A DNA stretch of 64,000 bases from Simmondsia chinensis (lineage: Eukaryota; Streptophyta; Magnoliopsida; Caryophyllales; Simmondsiaceae). Shown piece after piece: positions 1 to 11,109 of this stretch. Position 1 is the stretch's first letter. The number at the start of each line of letters is the position of its first letter. The DNA lies in assembly GCA_018398585.1 (NCBI GenBank), contig JAGTTD010000022.1, forward strand, positions 1,639,501-1,703,500, in the 5' to 3' direction. A program made the position numbers and the translations under genes. The notes under the pieces were generated by a model. The model worked only from the letters and a program-made list of their open reading frames with translations. It searched no databases and had not been told where the DNA came from.

Positions 1-232
1 AGTAATAATAAGAATATTAAAGGGTATTTCTATCATTTTATAGTAGCATTCATAAAAAACAATTGTCACTTTAGCTCTGCCAATGGAAAGTCACGCCATC
101 ACGTTGGAGAATGACCTTTTTATTAATATGATAAAAACTTATGGACCCTTTTAATAATTCAAAAAAATCTGGGTCCTTTTTATTATTTTCAAAAACGTCG
201 GATACTTAAATATAAATAACCCATAATTATAC
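1..232. repeat. AT-rich repeat, copy of the family at 34.98-36.09 kb
   Basis: Non-coding. It shares long stretches with several units at 34,980-36,090: a segment on tri-nucleotide 'tta' spacing, 'agctctgccaatggaaa', then 'cctttttattattttcaaaaa' like text. The unit looks like a degenerate transposable element of unknown class. No ORF of interest. Confidence 0.45.
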
Positions 233-712
233 TATAGCTTTTTTGATCGAAAGTCACCTAATTTTAGATGCCGTTTTATAAAACTATCTAATTTTTAAAA
301 TTTTTTAATGTCATACTTAAACTTTTTAAAATTTTTCAATGTTACATCTTAACGTAAGTTGTTAATATCTTTTAGTTTTTTCTTACTTCTTATTCTAAAA
401 AAATAAGAGAAAATAATTTTAAATTTTGGAATGTACATTTTCAAGTATTTCAAATTTTGTAAAAATATTTTAAATATTTAATAAAATATTTTAATATATA
501 AAAGGTTGTAGATATTTAGAATAATAATTTAATCTTTTTAAAATGTTTTTTTAAAAATATCATGTTGGTAGAACCAACGAATATTACCAGCATTATATTA
601 AGGTGTGATATTAAAAAATTTTAGAAAGTCTAGATAAGATATTGAAAAATTAGAAAAATTGGATGGTTTTTAAAAACCGCATCTAAAATTTAATTGATTT
701 TCAGTAGAAAAA
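233..712. repeat. Degenerate MITE, deletion derivative
   Basis: The ends ('aaagtcacctaattttagatg' type start and 'ctaaatt...ttgattttcagtag' type end) match the ends of the two longer copies at 41,795-42,300 and 54,990-55,510, but most of the interior is absent or diverged. No coding capacity. Confidence 0.4.
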
Positions 713-918
713 AAAAACCATTATATTGTTAAGGTCTATGTATTTCAATTTAGTTTCTTGGCCCATTTTTACGCTATTAATCATTGTACTTTGTTTATTG
801 TTTTAATATTTTTATTGAAATTATAACAACATTTTCACTCTTTATAAAGGTTGAAAATTTTTCGAATACTCACTTTACGTTAAAAACATATGTAAGTGCT
901 AAATAACAGTAAAATTTC

Positions 919-1097
919 GAGCCCATCATGTGGATGTTTTACTTGGCGGCGTCTCCTACCCATGCGGTCATCGTCCAAGGGTCGGGAGTTCAATTCTATT
1001 TATGACTTACCTGCTCATGGGGGCTTATGAGCTGTTCTCACGGATCGAGGTCAGTTGGGGCAATCTAATCCCTGGTCACAAAAAATAAATAAATAAA
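919..1097 (+). mobile_element. tRNA-derived SINE (family A), copy 1
   Basis: A pol III-type head (A-box-like 'ttacttggcggcgtc', B-box-like 'gggagttcaattct') is followed by a body and an (AAAT)n tail. It is flanked by a 9-bp direct repeat 'taaaatttc' (910-918 and 1098-1106), read as the target site duplication. A second copy of the same family lies at 21,082-21,246; both begin near 'cccatcatg'. Confidence 0.7.
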
Positions 1098-1106
1098 TAA
1101 AATTTC

Positions 1107-1904
1107 CACCACAAATTAATATTAATTTTAATATTTAATTTGATTGAAATAATTTCAAATTTATAATGATTAAATTGACACAGTCAAAAATATAAAGATG
1201 AAATTAATATAATAAATATAGTATATTTCCTAATTCCACAAATAAACCTAGCTTTGTTTTCCGTTGCATCAAATTGACTCCTATATATTTTATATCACGT
1301 CAATTTCATCCTATATAAAATTAAAATTAAGGCCTTGTTTTATTGACACATGAATTAAATTCTTACGGGAATTTGTATTTTATGAAAATTTAATTCCTTT
1401 GTTAATTTTCTAGAAGTAGGTAAAACATATTTAGTTGTCAGGACCGGAAATAAAACTTTCTTCGAGAGAATAGCTAAAAAAAAATAAATTATAATTTACC
1501 TAGGAGAGTTAGGTAAGTTACTTCCTGCATTTTGAAGGATTTGAAAATTGTTACTGCTTATATTCTACGTACTTCCTGCTAACCAAAAACGAGTCAAAAT
1601 TTGTACTTGGCATGAATTTCTACGTCATGCGTTTGCTTACTTCTTACCAACAGAGGCCTAAATGATTAAAACTGTTTGGTTATCTCAGATGCAAGTGACC
1701 GTACAAATCCACTCTTTAAATTAACATTTAACAGAGTTAATGCACCTATTGCCTAAATGAACTATGTTTACGATAAATTACAAACTATTTATTTTCAAAT
1801 AAAAAATTGAGTAGCCTTTATTTTAAAAAAGGAAATTCGTCACATAGGTATCTTGATTTCCCGGCATTTATCACGTGATATACCAACATTTTAATATATA
1901 GTAC
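1107..1904. other. Intergenic, no gene seen
   Basis: AT-rich non-coding sequence. The part near 1,730-1,905 ('tgcctaaatgaac', 'tttatcacgtgatatacc') resembles AT-rich text at 37.1-37.8 kb and 39.9 kb, suggesting another unclassified repeat. Confidence 0.4.
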
Positions 1905-2530
1905 ATACGTTGAGGGCCGGTATGGCATTGGAGTAGATCGGTTTGGGGGGACTGCTATCCCTAGGCACTCGTTTTGTCTATGGGAGGCGATTTCAGCAGG
2001 TCTTTTCACGTATGATAGACTCCGGAGGATCGGTTGGACATTGCCAAGTCGATGTGCCCTGTGTGAGTGTGACTGTGAAACTCTTAACTATATCTTATTT
2101 GAATGTGAGTTTTTATCTCAGATTTTGGTTGAGGTGTCTGAACATTTTCATTTTATCCCGTTGAGAACTCTCAACCATATGATGGAGTGGGTTGGTTCTC
2201 GAGTGCGAAACAGATTGAGATACAGCGTCATGAAAAGAATTGCCATTGCAGTCACAGTGTCCAACATACGGCTTGAACAAAATAGACGGCTCTTTCAGAA
2301 TAGTAGGTGTAATGTGGATGGGTTAAGTACAGTTATAGTTTCACAAGTTTGGTGTCGTTTTAATTTTCTGTTATGAGACTAGGTTAGCTGTTAGAATTGG
2401 CTTGATTTTGAAGCATGTATTGGGGTGGGTGAGTTTTTTGTTTGTTTTTTTTTTTTTTTTTTTCTGTTCTTTGAATCCTTGTATTCGGGTTATAGTTTGA
2501 GTAATATATCAGCTCTTGCTATTTGGCCAA
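1905..2530 (+). pseudogene. LINE retrotransposon 3' remnant (zinc-binding RT domain)
   Basis: The translation around 2,005-2,380 contains 'DRLRRIGWTLPSRCALCECD' followed by a Cys and a spaced 'FECEFLSQIL', the zf-RVT zinc-binding domain found at the C-terminus of plant non-LTR retrotransposon polyproteins. The reading frame is closed upstream and the reverse transcriptase core is missing, so this is a 5'-truncated dead copy. The 3' end reads 'GLIS..LAIWPKKN'-like text and a short A-run (about 2,527-2,536), typical of LINE tails. Confidence 0.7.
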
Positions 2531-2980
2531 AAAAAATTCAGCAGATTTTTATTAGAACTACTGACGTGGAACACAACCTCAATGATATATAGGTATCATC
2601 TGTTATAATTTTATGATTTTCGCCAAAAAATGCTCACATTACATATCATTTCGGTAGTATATATATGCATTGTTTGTCAAAATTTGGTGATTTTTCTTGT
2701 AATCTGCTATATTTAAAAAACAAAAAAAAAAACCACTAACATAGCTCCTAGTGTCTTAATCATGTAAGGCATCAACATTTTTTGGTGAAAATTGACTACA
2801 TTTTGACAAAATTCATCAAGTTTCAGCATTGATGTATAAGTGATAAAATATTCAAATCTTATGTTAACTCGTTGTATATATTAAAATGTCAACCTACATA
2901 AGAATAAATGTTCATATCTCAAAGTACTTAAGTAATAAATTTCCAAAAATAAAAATTGTATGTGATGTATCTATAAATAC
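2531..2980. other. Intergenic, no gene seen
   Basis: AT-rich text with short poly(A) runs. No recognisable coding or repeat signature beyond low complexity. Confidence 0.4.
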
Positions 2981-2991
2981 TAATAACATTA

Positions 2992-3239
2992 GTTAAAAAA
3001 AAAAAGGAACATACCCAGTGCCTCTAGGGCTCCCGCCTACGCAGGGTCTGGGGGGGGCGAATGTACGCAGCCTTCCCCCTTCAGGATGTTAACCTGAAGA
3101 GAGGTTGTTTCCCAATGCCCCCAACTTGAGGGTGAGGACTTCCCAGAAGGTCACCCATCCTGGTACTACTCTCGCCCAAGCATGCTTAACTTCGAAGTTC
3201 TAATGGAATCCAGTGACGGCGTATTGGTGCCCTCTTTGG
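2992..3239 (-). mobile_element. 5S rRNA-headed SINE, near-full-length copy
   Basis: On the minus strand the element starts with 5S rRNA-like sequence ('ggattccattagaac', 'aagttaagc.tgcttgggcgag', 'aggatgggtgacc') at about 3,240-3,130. It continues into the 3' domain shared by many angiosperm SINEs ('gaagggggaaggctgcgta', 'cagaccctgcgtaggcggga', 'ggcactgggtatgtt') with a T-rich/A-rich end near 3,000. An 11-bp perfect target duplication 'taataacatta' flanks it (2981-2991, 3240-3250). Non-coding, presumably pol III-transcribed and LINE-mobilised. Confidence 0.85.
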
Positions 3240-3491
3240 TAATAACATTAAGGTTCCTATTTCTTTAAAAATATAAATGTTGTTTTCTTAAATTTAAACA
3301 CAATTTTGGGTCATATGAACAAACTTTAATTTTATTTATGAAAATATAATCAATATAGTCATTAACAATTCTTAACAGGAAAATATTTAATGTATCGAGA
3401 AAAAATAATAAATTATAATAATTAATTCCTTTAGAAAAATAAATCATAATAAATAGCATCATACTATATTAAACTTTTAAATCATATATAT

Positions 3492-3886
3492 ATATCTAAA
3501 AGTAGCCCAATTATATCTCAATGTATCAAAAAATGACCCAATATCTCATAATCAAAAAATAATCAAACTCTAACTTTTCTATCAAAAAATAACTTAACTC
3601 TATTTTATAAACAAAAAATAACCCAACTTCAAATTTTTTACCAAAAAATAATCAAATTCTAAAAATTTAATTTAAAAAACACTGAATTGGTGGGTCAAGT
3701 ATGATGCTTGGCATGGCGCTCTAGGTTATTTTTTTATTAGGAAATAGAATTTAGTTATTATTTGATAGAAAAGTTAGAGTTGTATTATTTTTTGATTAGA
3801 AGATATAGTTAGATTATTTTTTTAATATATTGAGATATAATTTTTTTTTTGAACAAACAGTGAGATATAATTATGTCACTTTTAAA
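3492..3886. mobile_element. Foldback MITE next to a TA microsatellite
   Basis: The two ends are inverted copies ('aaagtag.ccaattatatctcaatg' at the left against its complement near 3,860-3,886). The interior has repeats of 'caaaaaataacccaactc'. The left end abuts a short (TA)n run at 3,484-3,493. No ORF. Confidence 0.5.
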
Positions 3887-4132
3887 TTAATTGTCGAATT
3901 ATATATTATATATTTTGTTTCTAAGAATAATTAAAAAAAAAAAAGAATGGGGCCTTGCTTGGGGAAAAAGAAAGAAAAGGAAAGAGTGCGCCACGTCACT
4001 AGGAGAGGCCCATGGGCTTAATATGAAGATTGGGCCTCCACGTACTTGCTTATATACGGTACGGAAACTGTATATTATTTGACTCTCTATATAAATTTTT
4101 TTAAAAAAGTTTATTCACTTAAACAAAATAAA

Positions 4133-4136
<4 letters not shown>

Positions 4137-4177
<41 letters not shown>
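4137..4177. repeat. (AT)n microsatellite
   Basis: About 20 uninterrupted AT units directly upstream of a truncated 5S-headed SINE. Confidence 0.95.
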
Positions 4178-4181
<4 letters not shown>

Positions 4182-4188
4182 CAATAAT

Positions 4189-4322
4189 AATATAATAACA
4201 ATAGCAATAAATCTAGTGCCTCAAAAGCTCCCGCGTAAGCAGGATCTAGGGAGAATGGGATGTACGTAACCTTACCCCTTCAAGGTGCTGCCCTAAAAAG
4301 ATGTTATATCCGAGGACATATG
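4189..4322 (-). mobile_element. 5S-headed SINE, 5'-truncated copy
   Basis: Only the 3' domain is present, read on the minus strand. The 5S head is missing. An 11-bp perfect direct repeat 'attacaataat' (4178-4188 and 4323-4333) flanks the truncated body, so it was truncated at insertion rather than later. The tail is a run of TTG/TTA-type trinucleotides. Confidence 0.75.
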
Positions 4323-4333
4323 ATTACAATAAT

Positions 4334-4861
4334 GTCTATAACAATTTATGCACATTAATATATATAGAGTGGAAATGAATTCAGTTTTGTGAACTTCGAC
4401 TTCTATTTGACGATACTATTCATAATAATGATAGTAAGAACTATAATACATAATAAAAAGTAATATATAAGTCAATTTTGTGATGTGAACTTTAACTTCT
4501 ATTTGAAGTGACAAATTTTACAAAATATATAATATCGTTACTTAATTTAGGTTTAAGTATGATTAATTTTAACTAATTTTTTTTTTATTTGGAAAAAATA
4601 CAAATACATATCATAAAACGAATATTATACGCATAAAAAATACGTATTTTACAGGATTTTTGGCAATCATTTACAAATAAAAATACGGATACATATTTAA
4701 TACGTCAATTACGGGCATGTTTTATTGACAATAGTCACGATTTGTTGTATTGATAGTTGTGATATAGAATGGGTCATAGAAAAAGAGTGAAATGGAAAAA
4801 ATTACAACAAATCACTTGCAAACCAACTACCACAACAACCAATAATTTTCATCTCGCTCTC
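4334..4861. other. Intergenic, no gene seen
   Basis: AT-rich non-coding sequence with partial internal duplication of 'tttaacttctatttga' type text at about 4,397 and 4,490. No gene signature. Confidence 0.35.
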
Positions 4862-4869
4862 ATTTGCTT

Positions 4870-5542
4870 TGGGGATGGCAATGGGTTGGATTTGCCTTCA
4901 TTCAAATCCAACTCAGAAAAAACCCGACCCAACCCAAATCCAGAAAAAACCCATTTATTTCATAAAAATTCAACCCAAATCCAAAACCATCGAGTGGAAC
5001 AGATATCCGGCCCAAATCCATAACCTATTTGCATCTTAGAATAAATTATAATATTACAACCTACTATCAATTTATATAATACTAATAATGTAATAATAGT
5101 AACTAAAAAGCAATATTTAGACAAATTGATGCATTTTTTCATTTAATAATAATAATAATACTAATACAATATTAAACAATCGTTCTAAAACATCTTAACT
5201 ATTAATTTTTCAAATGAAAGTGTTACATCATAATTTCAACAAAGGATATTATATTCTTAGAACAAGTTCCAACACAATAAAAAATATTGGAATCTAGTTA
5301 GTATGTTAAAAACTCAAAATTTAGTAATTTTAAATTTTATCCTACATTGAATACAATTTCGGGTTGAATTTGGGCCGAGTTCGGGTTGGGTTTGACGTCA
5401 TCCAAATCCAACCCGACCTAAAACCTATTTATCAATATCCAAATTCAAATCCATTTAAAATCCATTTATTGCATCCAAATTCAGCATAAGTGGATCGGGT
5501 TGGATGGATATCCAACGAATTCGGGTTGAATTGCCATCCCTA
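4870..5542. mobile_element. Non-autonomous hAT element (673 bp)
   Basis: Terminal inverted repeats 'tggggatggcaatgggtt' and 'ccgaattcaacccgaat..' class: the left end reads GGGATGGCAA and the right end TTGCCATCCCTA. A perfect 8-bp target duplication 'atttgctt' (4862-4869 and 5543-5550) is the hallmark of hAT insertion. The interior is rich in 'aaatccaacccgac' repeats. A short ORF rich in Asn/Pro/Thr at 4,769-5,023 merely reads these repeats and is not a gene. Confidence 0.8.
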
Positions 5543-5779
5543 ATTTGCTTCCTTGCAAACCCAAACAAAGAGAACAAGATAAATTTTAAAAAAAAGGATA
5601 ACTTCACTCTCAAAAATTCAACTGAGAAGTGCATAATGTTTTATGAGGTCCCATAAAAGTACCTTATTTTTATTAAGTTATTTACATTTTAATACCACGA
5701 CGGCTTTTAGAAATAATAAAATGAACTTTGACATTTTTAAATTAATAAAAAATCCCCTAAATGATACAGCCTAGTATAA

Positions 5780-6012
5780 AGCAATATAACCAATGTCCCA
5801 AGGGCTCCCGCCAAAGCAGGTTTGGGGGCAGATGTACGCAGCCTTCCTTCTTCAAGGTATTACCCCTGAAAAGAGACTATTTCCGAGTGCCCCCAACCTG
5901 AGGGTGAGGACTTCCCAGGAGGTCACCTATCCTAGTACTACTCTCGCACAAGGACGCTTAACTTCTGAGTTCTAATGAGATCCAGTGACGGCATGTTGGT
6001 ACCCTCTTTGGT
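5780..6012 (-). mobile_element. 5S-headed SINE, near-full-length copy
   Basis: Minus-strand 5S-like head at about 6,010-5,890 ('gatctcattagaactc', 'agtactaggataggtgacc') followed by the angiosperm SINE 3' domain. It is flanked by a 21-bp direct repeat with two mismatches (5759-5779 and 6013-6033), so the copy is older than the one at 20.5 kb. Confidence 0.8.
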
Positions 6013-6030
6013 AAATGATATAGCCTAGTG

Positions 6031-6203
6031 TAAGGATGACTCTTCAACCAGAATCCATTGGATATTCACACAACCCGATCCACTTATAATGGATTTGGAT
6101 GTAATAAATGTGTTTTGAATGGATTTAAATTTGAATGTTAATAAATGGGTTTTGAATAGGGTTGAATTTGGATGAAGACAAACCCGACCCATTGCCATCC
6201 CTA
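6031..6203. mobile_element. Short hAT MITE related to the 4.87-5.54 kb copy
   Basis: The right end is the same 'ttgccatcccta'. The left end 'taaggatgac..ttcaacc' is a degenerate form of the same terminus. The interior shares 'aatggatttaaatttgaatg' type text. The target duplication is not clear because the left end abuts the SINE duplication. Confidence 0.55.
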
Positions 6204-6300
6204 GTGGATGGAGTTCTCCAACTGCCAAAGGTGAAATCCGGGTTCAATCCCCACTAGGGTCATAGTGGATTGCCTTTAAGGGAAATTTATGGGGTACTGA
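6204..6300 (+). other. tRNA-like fragment, probably SINE head
   Basis: 'ccgggttcaatccccac' at about 6,237-6,253 is a good B-box/T-arm sequence preceded by degenerate A-box-like text. No cloverleaf can be drawn, so I read it as a SINE head and not a tRNA gene. Confidence 0.35.
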
Positions 6301-6319
6301 TTAATATCACAAAATCAAG

Positions 6320-6610
6320 AGGCATTTCATTTTTATTTTTTCCAATAATTACCGACAAAAATCACGATACAAAGTAAATGCACTCGCAAGAGCGGGCCCT
6401 AAGTGTCCATGTAGAACAACGTGAAACACAAAAGATCTCGAAAACAAAAAGTAAAATTCAAAGGATATTAGAAGACCTCACAAACATCGAACAAGACATA
6501 AAACAGGAGGAAAAATCCAAGGCGACTATACAGGACAGAATGATGCATGGGAAGCAAATCGAAGCTTTGAACCCCTGAACCCCCACAATATTAGGAAAGG
6601 AAAAAGAAGC
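6320..6610. repeat. Unclassified dispersed repeat
   Basis: Text around 'caataattaccgacaaa..gcactcgcaagagcgggcccta' recurs at about 38,340-38,410 ('caatagttagcgacaga..ctccagcaagcgagcccta'). The plus-strand ORF at 6,378-6,578 is a Lys/Glu-rich reading of this repeat. It may be the 3' part of a LINE on the minus strand; no domain was seen. Confidence 0.35.
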
Positions 6611-6789
6611 CAAAGCTTGCCAATGAGATTCGTTGTTGCCCTTTTTTGCTAACCTACGCAAATAACCTAATATTGGACTTATTCCTTATTCTGTCGTATA
6701 TACTTCCGTAATGTTCCAATTAAATATTTTCTAAACATATTGTCGTATATACTTGCTTTGACTTTAATATGACAATGCTGACATTTATT

Positions 6790-7480
6790 TTGTTAGAAAA
6801 ATCACACACTACGCACATACGGATATGTAAAAACAACATAGAAAATTTACGTGAAAAACTCTCTTTCAACTGGAGGAAAAAATCACGGGACCTAAATGAG
6901 TCTCTCCTCCATAATAAAATTTTGGACTATAATCTCCAATCATAACCCAAAACGCCAACTCACATCTCTCATCTCAAATGTAGCGCTTGCATAGTAGACC
7001 ACCAACCCTCAACGTAGTTTTGAAAAGATAAAATTAGAAACTCTCTCATGATGATGTAACTATTAAACGGCTCAAGTTGCAAACCCTCAATCAAAACACA
7101 TGAGCATGACTCCCTTCATGCTCGAGTAAACCTCACTCAACATCAATCACAAAACAAAACACACTAACAATCGTTCTTCGATCTCAGGGATATACGTCCT
7201 CTGCTCCTGTGCATCTCGTTCTCATCTCAACACCTCTATTTATAAAAAACCTAAACCTAATTCAAAATTCAAACTTTAAGCTTCTTTGATAAGAAAACAA
7301 CCAACTATTTTCTTTCCTTTTCTTATTTCCTTTCTCAGCTTCTCTTTCTCTTCATTTTTCTTTTTCATTTTTAAAATTTCTTTTCCCCTTTTCTTCATTT
7401 CAAATTTAAATATATTAATTTTGAAGTAAAAAATACACGGCATATTTTGATCCGAGGGAGTACCAATCACTTAGTGCATA
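6790..7480. other. Probable LTR-retrotransposon remnant
   Basis: Contains 'aatttacgtgaaaaactc..ctggaggaaaaaatcacggg', a phrase typical of plant Ty1-copia LTR ends, and LTR-like 'cacactaacaatcg' and 'cctctatttataaaaa' stretches. No PBS, polypurine tract or coding domain was found, so the class is uncertain. Confidence 0.35.
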
Positions 7481-7783
7481 CCTGCACTTTTTCATCTGAA
7501 GTGCATGACTGAAATAATTTCATCAAGCAACAGTACACCCAAATCATCGCAAACACCACGACAAGAACTATTTCAACCAAAACTCAAGAACTTTTCATCT
7601 TATTGTCAATTGCCTCCTTGCAAATTCAAGCAACGAGAGCAAGCACAAAAATCGAAAGGAAGAACATAAACCGTCAGAAATTCAGAATCTTAATGCCATA
7701 ATTCGATCTTGCGATTCAGCAATATCAAAAAAGTTGCATACGTAACTTACATTCATCGTTGAGGAAAAGCGGGCCACGGTGAC

Positions 7784-10700
7784 TTAGCCCGAAGCTGTCT
7801 TCTTTTGCTGGAAAATGACTGCATAAACAGGCACGAAAACGCCGATGCCAAATGCAGAGGCAACTGCAATAGGCATCTTTATCTTCTGGTACTTCATCCG
7901 GTCCAAGTTGTACATGTGCTTGGCATGCATGTAATATGGTTCATCATGTCCATGACCACCCCCCATCATCTTCTTGCCAGTTGAGTGAAATCCCCTGTTC
8001 GCTGTATGTAAAGGAATCGCTTAGCATGCAATTCGAATCACATTTTTACAGTCCAAGGATCAACAGGCACTCGATCATCTTCTCGTATATAAATATGAAG
8101 TAATTCACCTTCTACACTACCATATGTTACAGACATACAAGAATCCAATCAATATGCTTTCACTTGGAGAGACTGTAAATATGGTGCTGTGTCAGTTTTT
8201 CATCATTTGCAATTTCTGCAAATTGGGGTATGTATGTTGCGTTCATTGAGGTTCAAATAGGAGTCACATGTTTCATTTGTATCTCCCCTATTCGCCTGTG
8301 TTTTGATTTACCTTCGCGAATTGTAAGAAATGTCCCTAGAAGAACCGAATAATAAAGTTTTGCCTTTAGTATAACAGTGGCATCGCTTGATTGGCGATTA
8401 TTTCAGCTATGAACTTGGTTCACACTTCTTTTCGCAGTCGAATGGACAACACGTGCCTGGTTTAACAAGTTCCCTAACTTGCCAAAGGAGGTCGCACAAT
8501 GTACTTACTGTATTAGATAATGGTGTACCAGGCGAGTCATACAATGCATGAACTATGGTTGAAGACTATTATACGAGCAAGAACTTTATTTTCAATTTCC
8601 ATAACGTTCCACTTGTTCTTTGCTTTGACTTTTTCCTTCGTTTTTGTATTTTGACTCATTTGGCTTCACTTGATTTTGGTCCATTCCCCACATATTCATT
8701 TGATTCTATTGGGAAGTCCAACCAACGGAAAATAGGGGAAGAAGGGAAATTTGAAGGGATGAATGGCTCAGAGATGAAAGACCATGGAGATATGAAAATT
8801 CATGGTGGCATGAAAAGCCACGGAGACATGGAGGGTCATAGCAATTACGAATTCATTGAATAAGGCAACTTCAGATGATGTCTTTCACCTTCCCCATCTA
8901 TCCGTAATACTATAAATAAGCTAGTTAGGCTTAGGGCCAGACAGTAACCCCAAGCAACCGCTTGAGGCCCTTGAATTTTAGGAGCCCTAAATTTTGGAGG
9001 TGGGGTTTCAAAAGCTGTATTTATTAATATTGATAAGTTTCTGATTATAATTTTTATAATTTGTTGTATTAGTATTATATTATCAAGAGAAATGTTTTAA
9101 TATATGAAGGGTACCATTTGAAATCTTCGCTTGAAGCCCCGTAAGTGTCACAGCTGACAGGCTAAGCAAAATGCGAGGGAAGAAGCTGGCGTGTGAAATG
9201 GTGAATTAAGTTGGATAATCAATTACAAAGGTGTGTGTGGTTTGGGCGTACAAGATTTTGGGCTGTGAACAAGAAAATACTTCATTAAATTATCTAACCC
9301 AAAATCTTGATAGTGGAAGATCGGTACTTGTCTGGTTCTATAGCTTTTCCTTCTCATCAAAAATTTTTTATGTAAATTTGGCGTGACGCCTATACTTTGT
9401 TTTATTGATTATGTGATATGTCCCAACAAATTCAACATTTAATCTAAGATGATTTCGTAGTAAATTAATCTTCCAGAAAGATGAAATACGCCAAGGCATT
9501 GGACATTTCATAGAAACAAGCGCCAAAAATCTCTAGCAAGTAACTTGCACGTGGAGAGCATGGACATACGAACACTTGATGCACGTTCATTAAGAAACAA
9601 GCGCCGCAAATATCTAGCAAATTACTTGCACGTTGAGACCATCGTTATACAAACAATTCATGCATAGTTCAATTAATGAATGCCCGGACGAACATAACTT
9701 GTTTTCCCCCTTGATACAAATGAACCTAACCACTTTACTCATTCAACATCTTCGTAGCCCACCTTATCAATAGCTTTGAATCTATCCTATGCTACCACTA
9801 AGTAGATTGCAACTCTTGTGTCCCAAACCTCTTTACTTAGTTGAAAGGTCGATAATAAATCACAATAGTAAAGAAAATTAGAGCTATTCATGCCATACTA
9901 CTTAATAGTTTGTTAAGTGTGTCAGTTTACATGAATAACACGAAACATCTTGCCAAATAGGTGGACAAGATTTTTTTTGATCATAAGGTGGACAAGATTG
10001 ATACAATTGAAAGTATAGGGACTAAACTAACACACTTGGAAAAATATAGGGTAAGGTACATACTAGTACCTTGACGTTTGGTTTATTGATTTTTTAGTCC
10101 ACAAAATTTGTGAAATAATTTATTAGCTTAAAAGTCATATGAATTTAATAAAATGGTTCAAATGAGGACGTTAAAGGGTGTAAAATATGCCACTATTTAT
10201 TGGTAAAGCCACCCATCCCCTCACTATTTTACTCATTCCATACATGAACCACAATGTTGTGATATTCCTAGTAAAGAAGAGTTGGGCAAGAAGCCTATTT
10301 TACACCCTTATATATCGCAATTTAGACGATTTTATTGAATACATGTAACTTTTGGACTAAAATATTATTTTACAAAGTTTATGGATTGAGAAATTAATAT
10401 AGCAAACCTCTAGGTACTAATATTTAATTTAATTGATAATATATGCTACTATAACACAAATAGCTAGGGATGGGGCGGGGCGGGGCGGGGCGGGGCGGGG
10501 CGGGGCCGGGGGTGTCTCCTCCATACCCGTACTCGCCACCCAAATTCTATACCCGTACCCGCCCCATTATCCACAGGTATCCAACAGGTATGCATTACCC
10601 GCCCTGTACCCTCTCTAATGTGCGTAGAAAACAATTATTTATACCTGGCCATATTAGTTATTTAATACTATTTTTAAAAATTAATTATATTTTTTTATAA

Positions 10701-11045
10701 TATTGATAAACAATTTAGGTTATTGAATTTAAACATGTATTTTTTTAATTTGAAGGTTAATTATGTACAAAATAAAGCGGATATGCGGTGGAGCAGGGCG
10801 GGGCGGGTACAAAACTATACCCGTACCCGCCCCATACCCGTGATGGGTACAGGACGGGTACACGGAACCCGTATCCACTACCCAGCCCACTTGGGGCGGG
10901 TACCTACGGGTAGTGGGTTTTACCCGTCTCATTACCATTCCTACAAATAGCCCAGCAAATTATTAAATTAGCCAAAGATAGCCAAACTCCTAACCCATCT
11001 GCCCTAAATAGCATTTCCTCACCGAAAAAATAGCATCCCGTTCCT

Positions 11046-11109
<64 letters not shown>

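Noticed and set aside
4769..5142. Asn/Pro/Thr-rich ORFs on both strands
   Set aside because: Overlap the left part of a hAT element whose sequence is repetitive; no conserved protein.
8555..8863. Plus-strand ORF ending in Met/His-rich repeats ('MKDHGDMKIHGGMKSHGDME')
   Set aside because: Resembles metal-binding text but lies inside an intron on the opposite strand, has no transmembrane or copper-transporter core, and the repeats come from a short internal DNA repeat.
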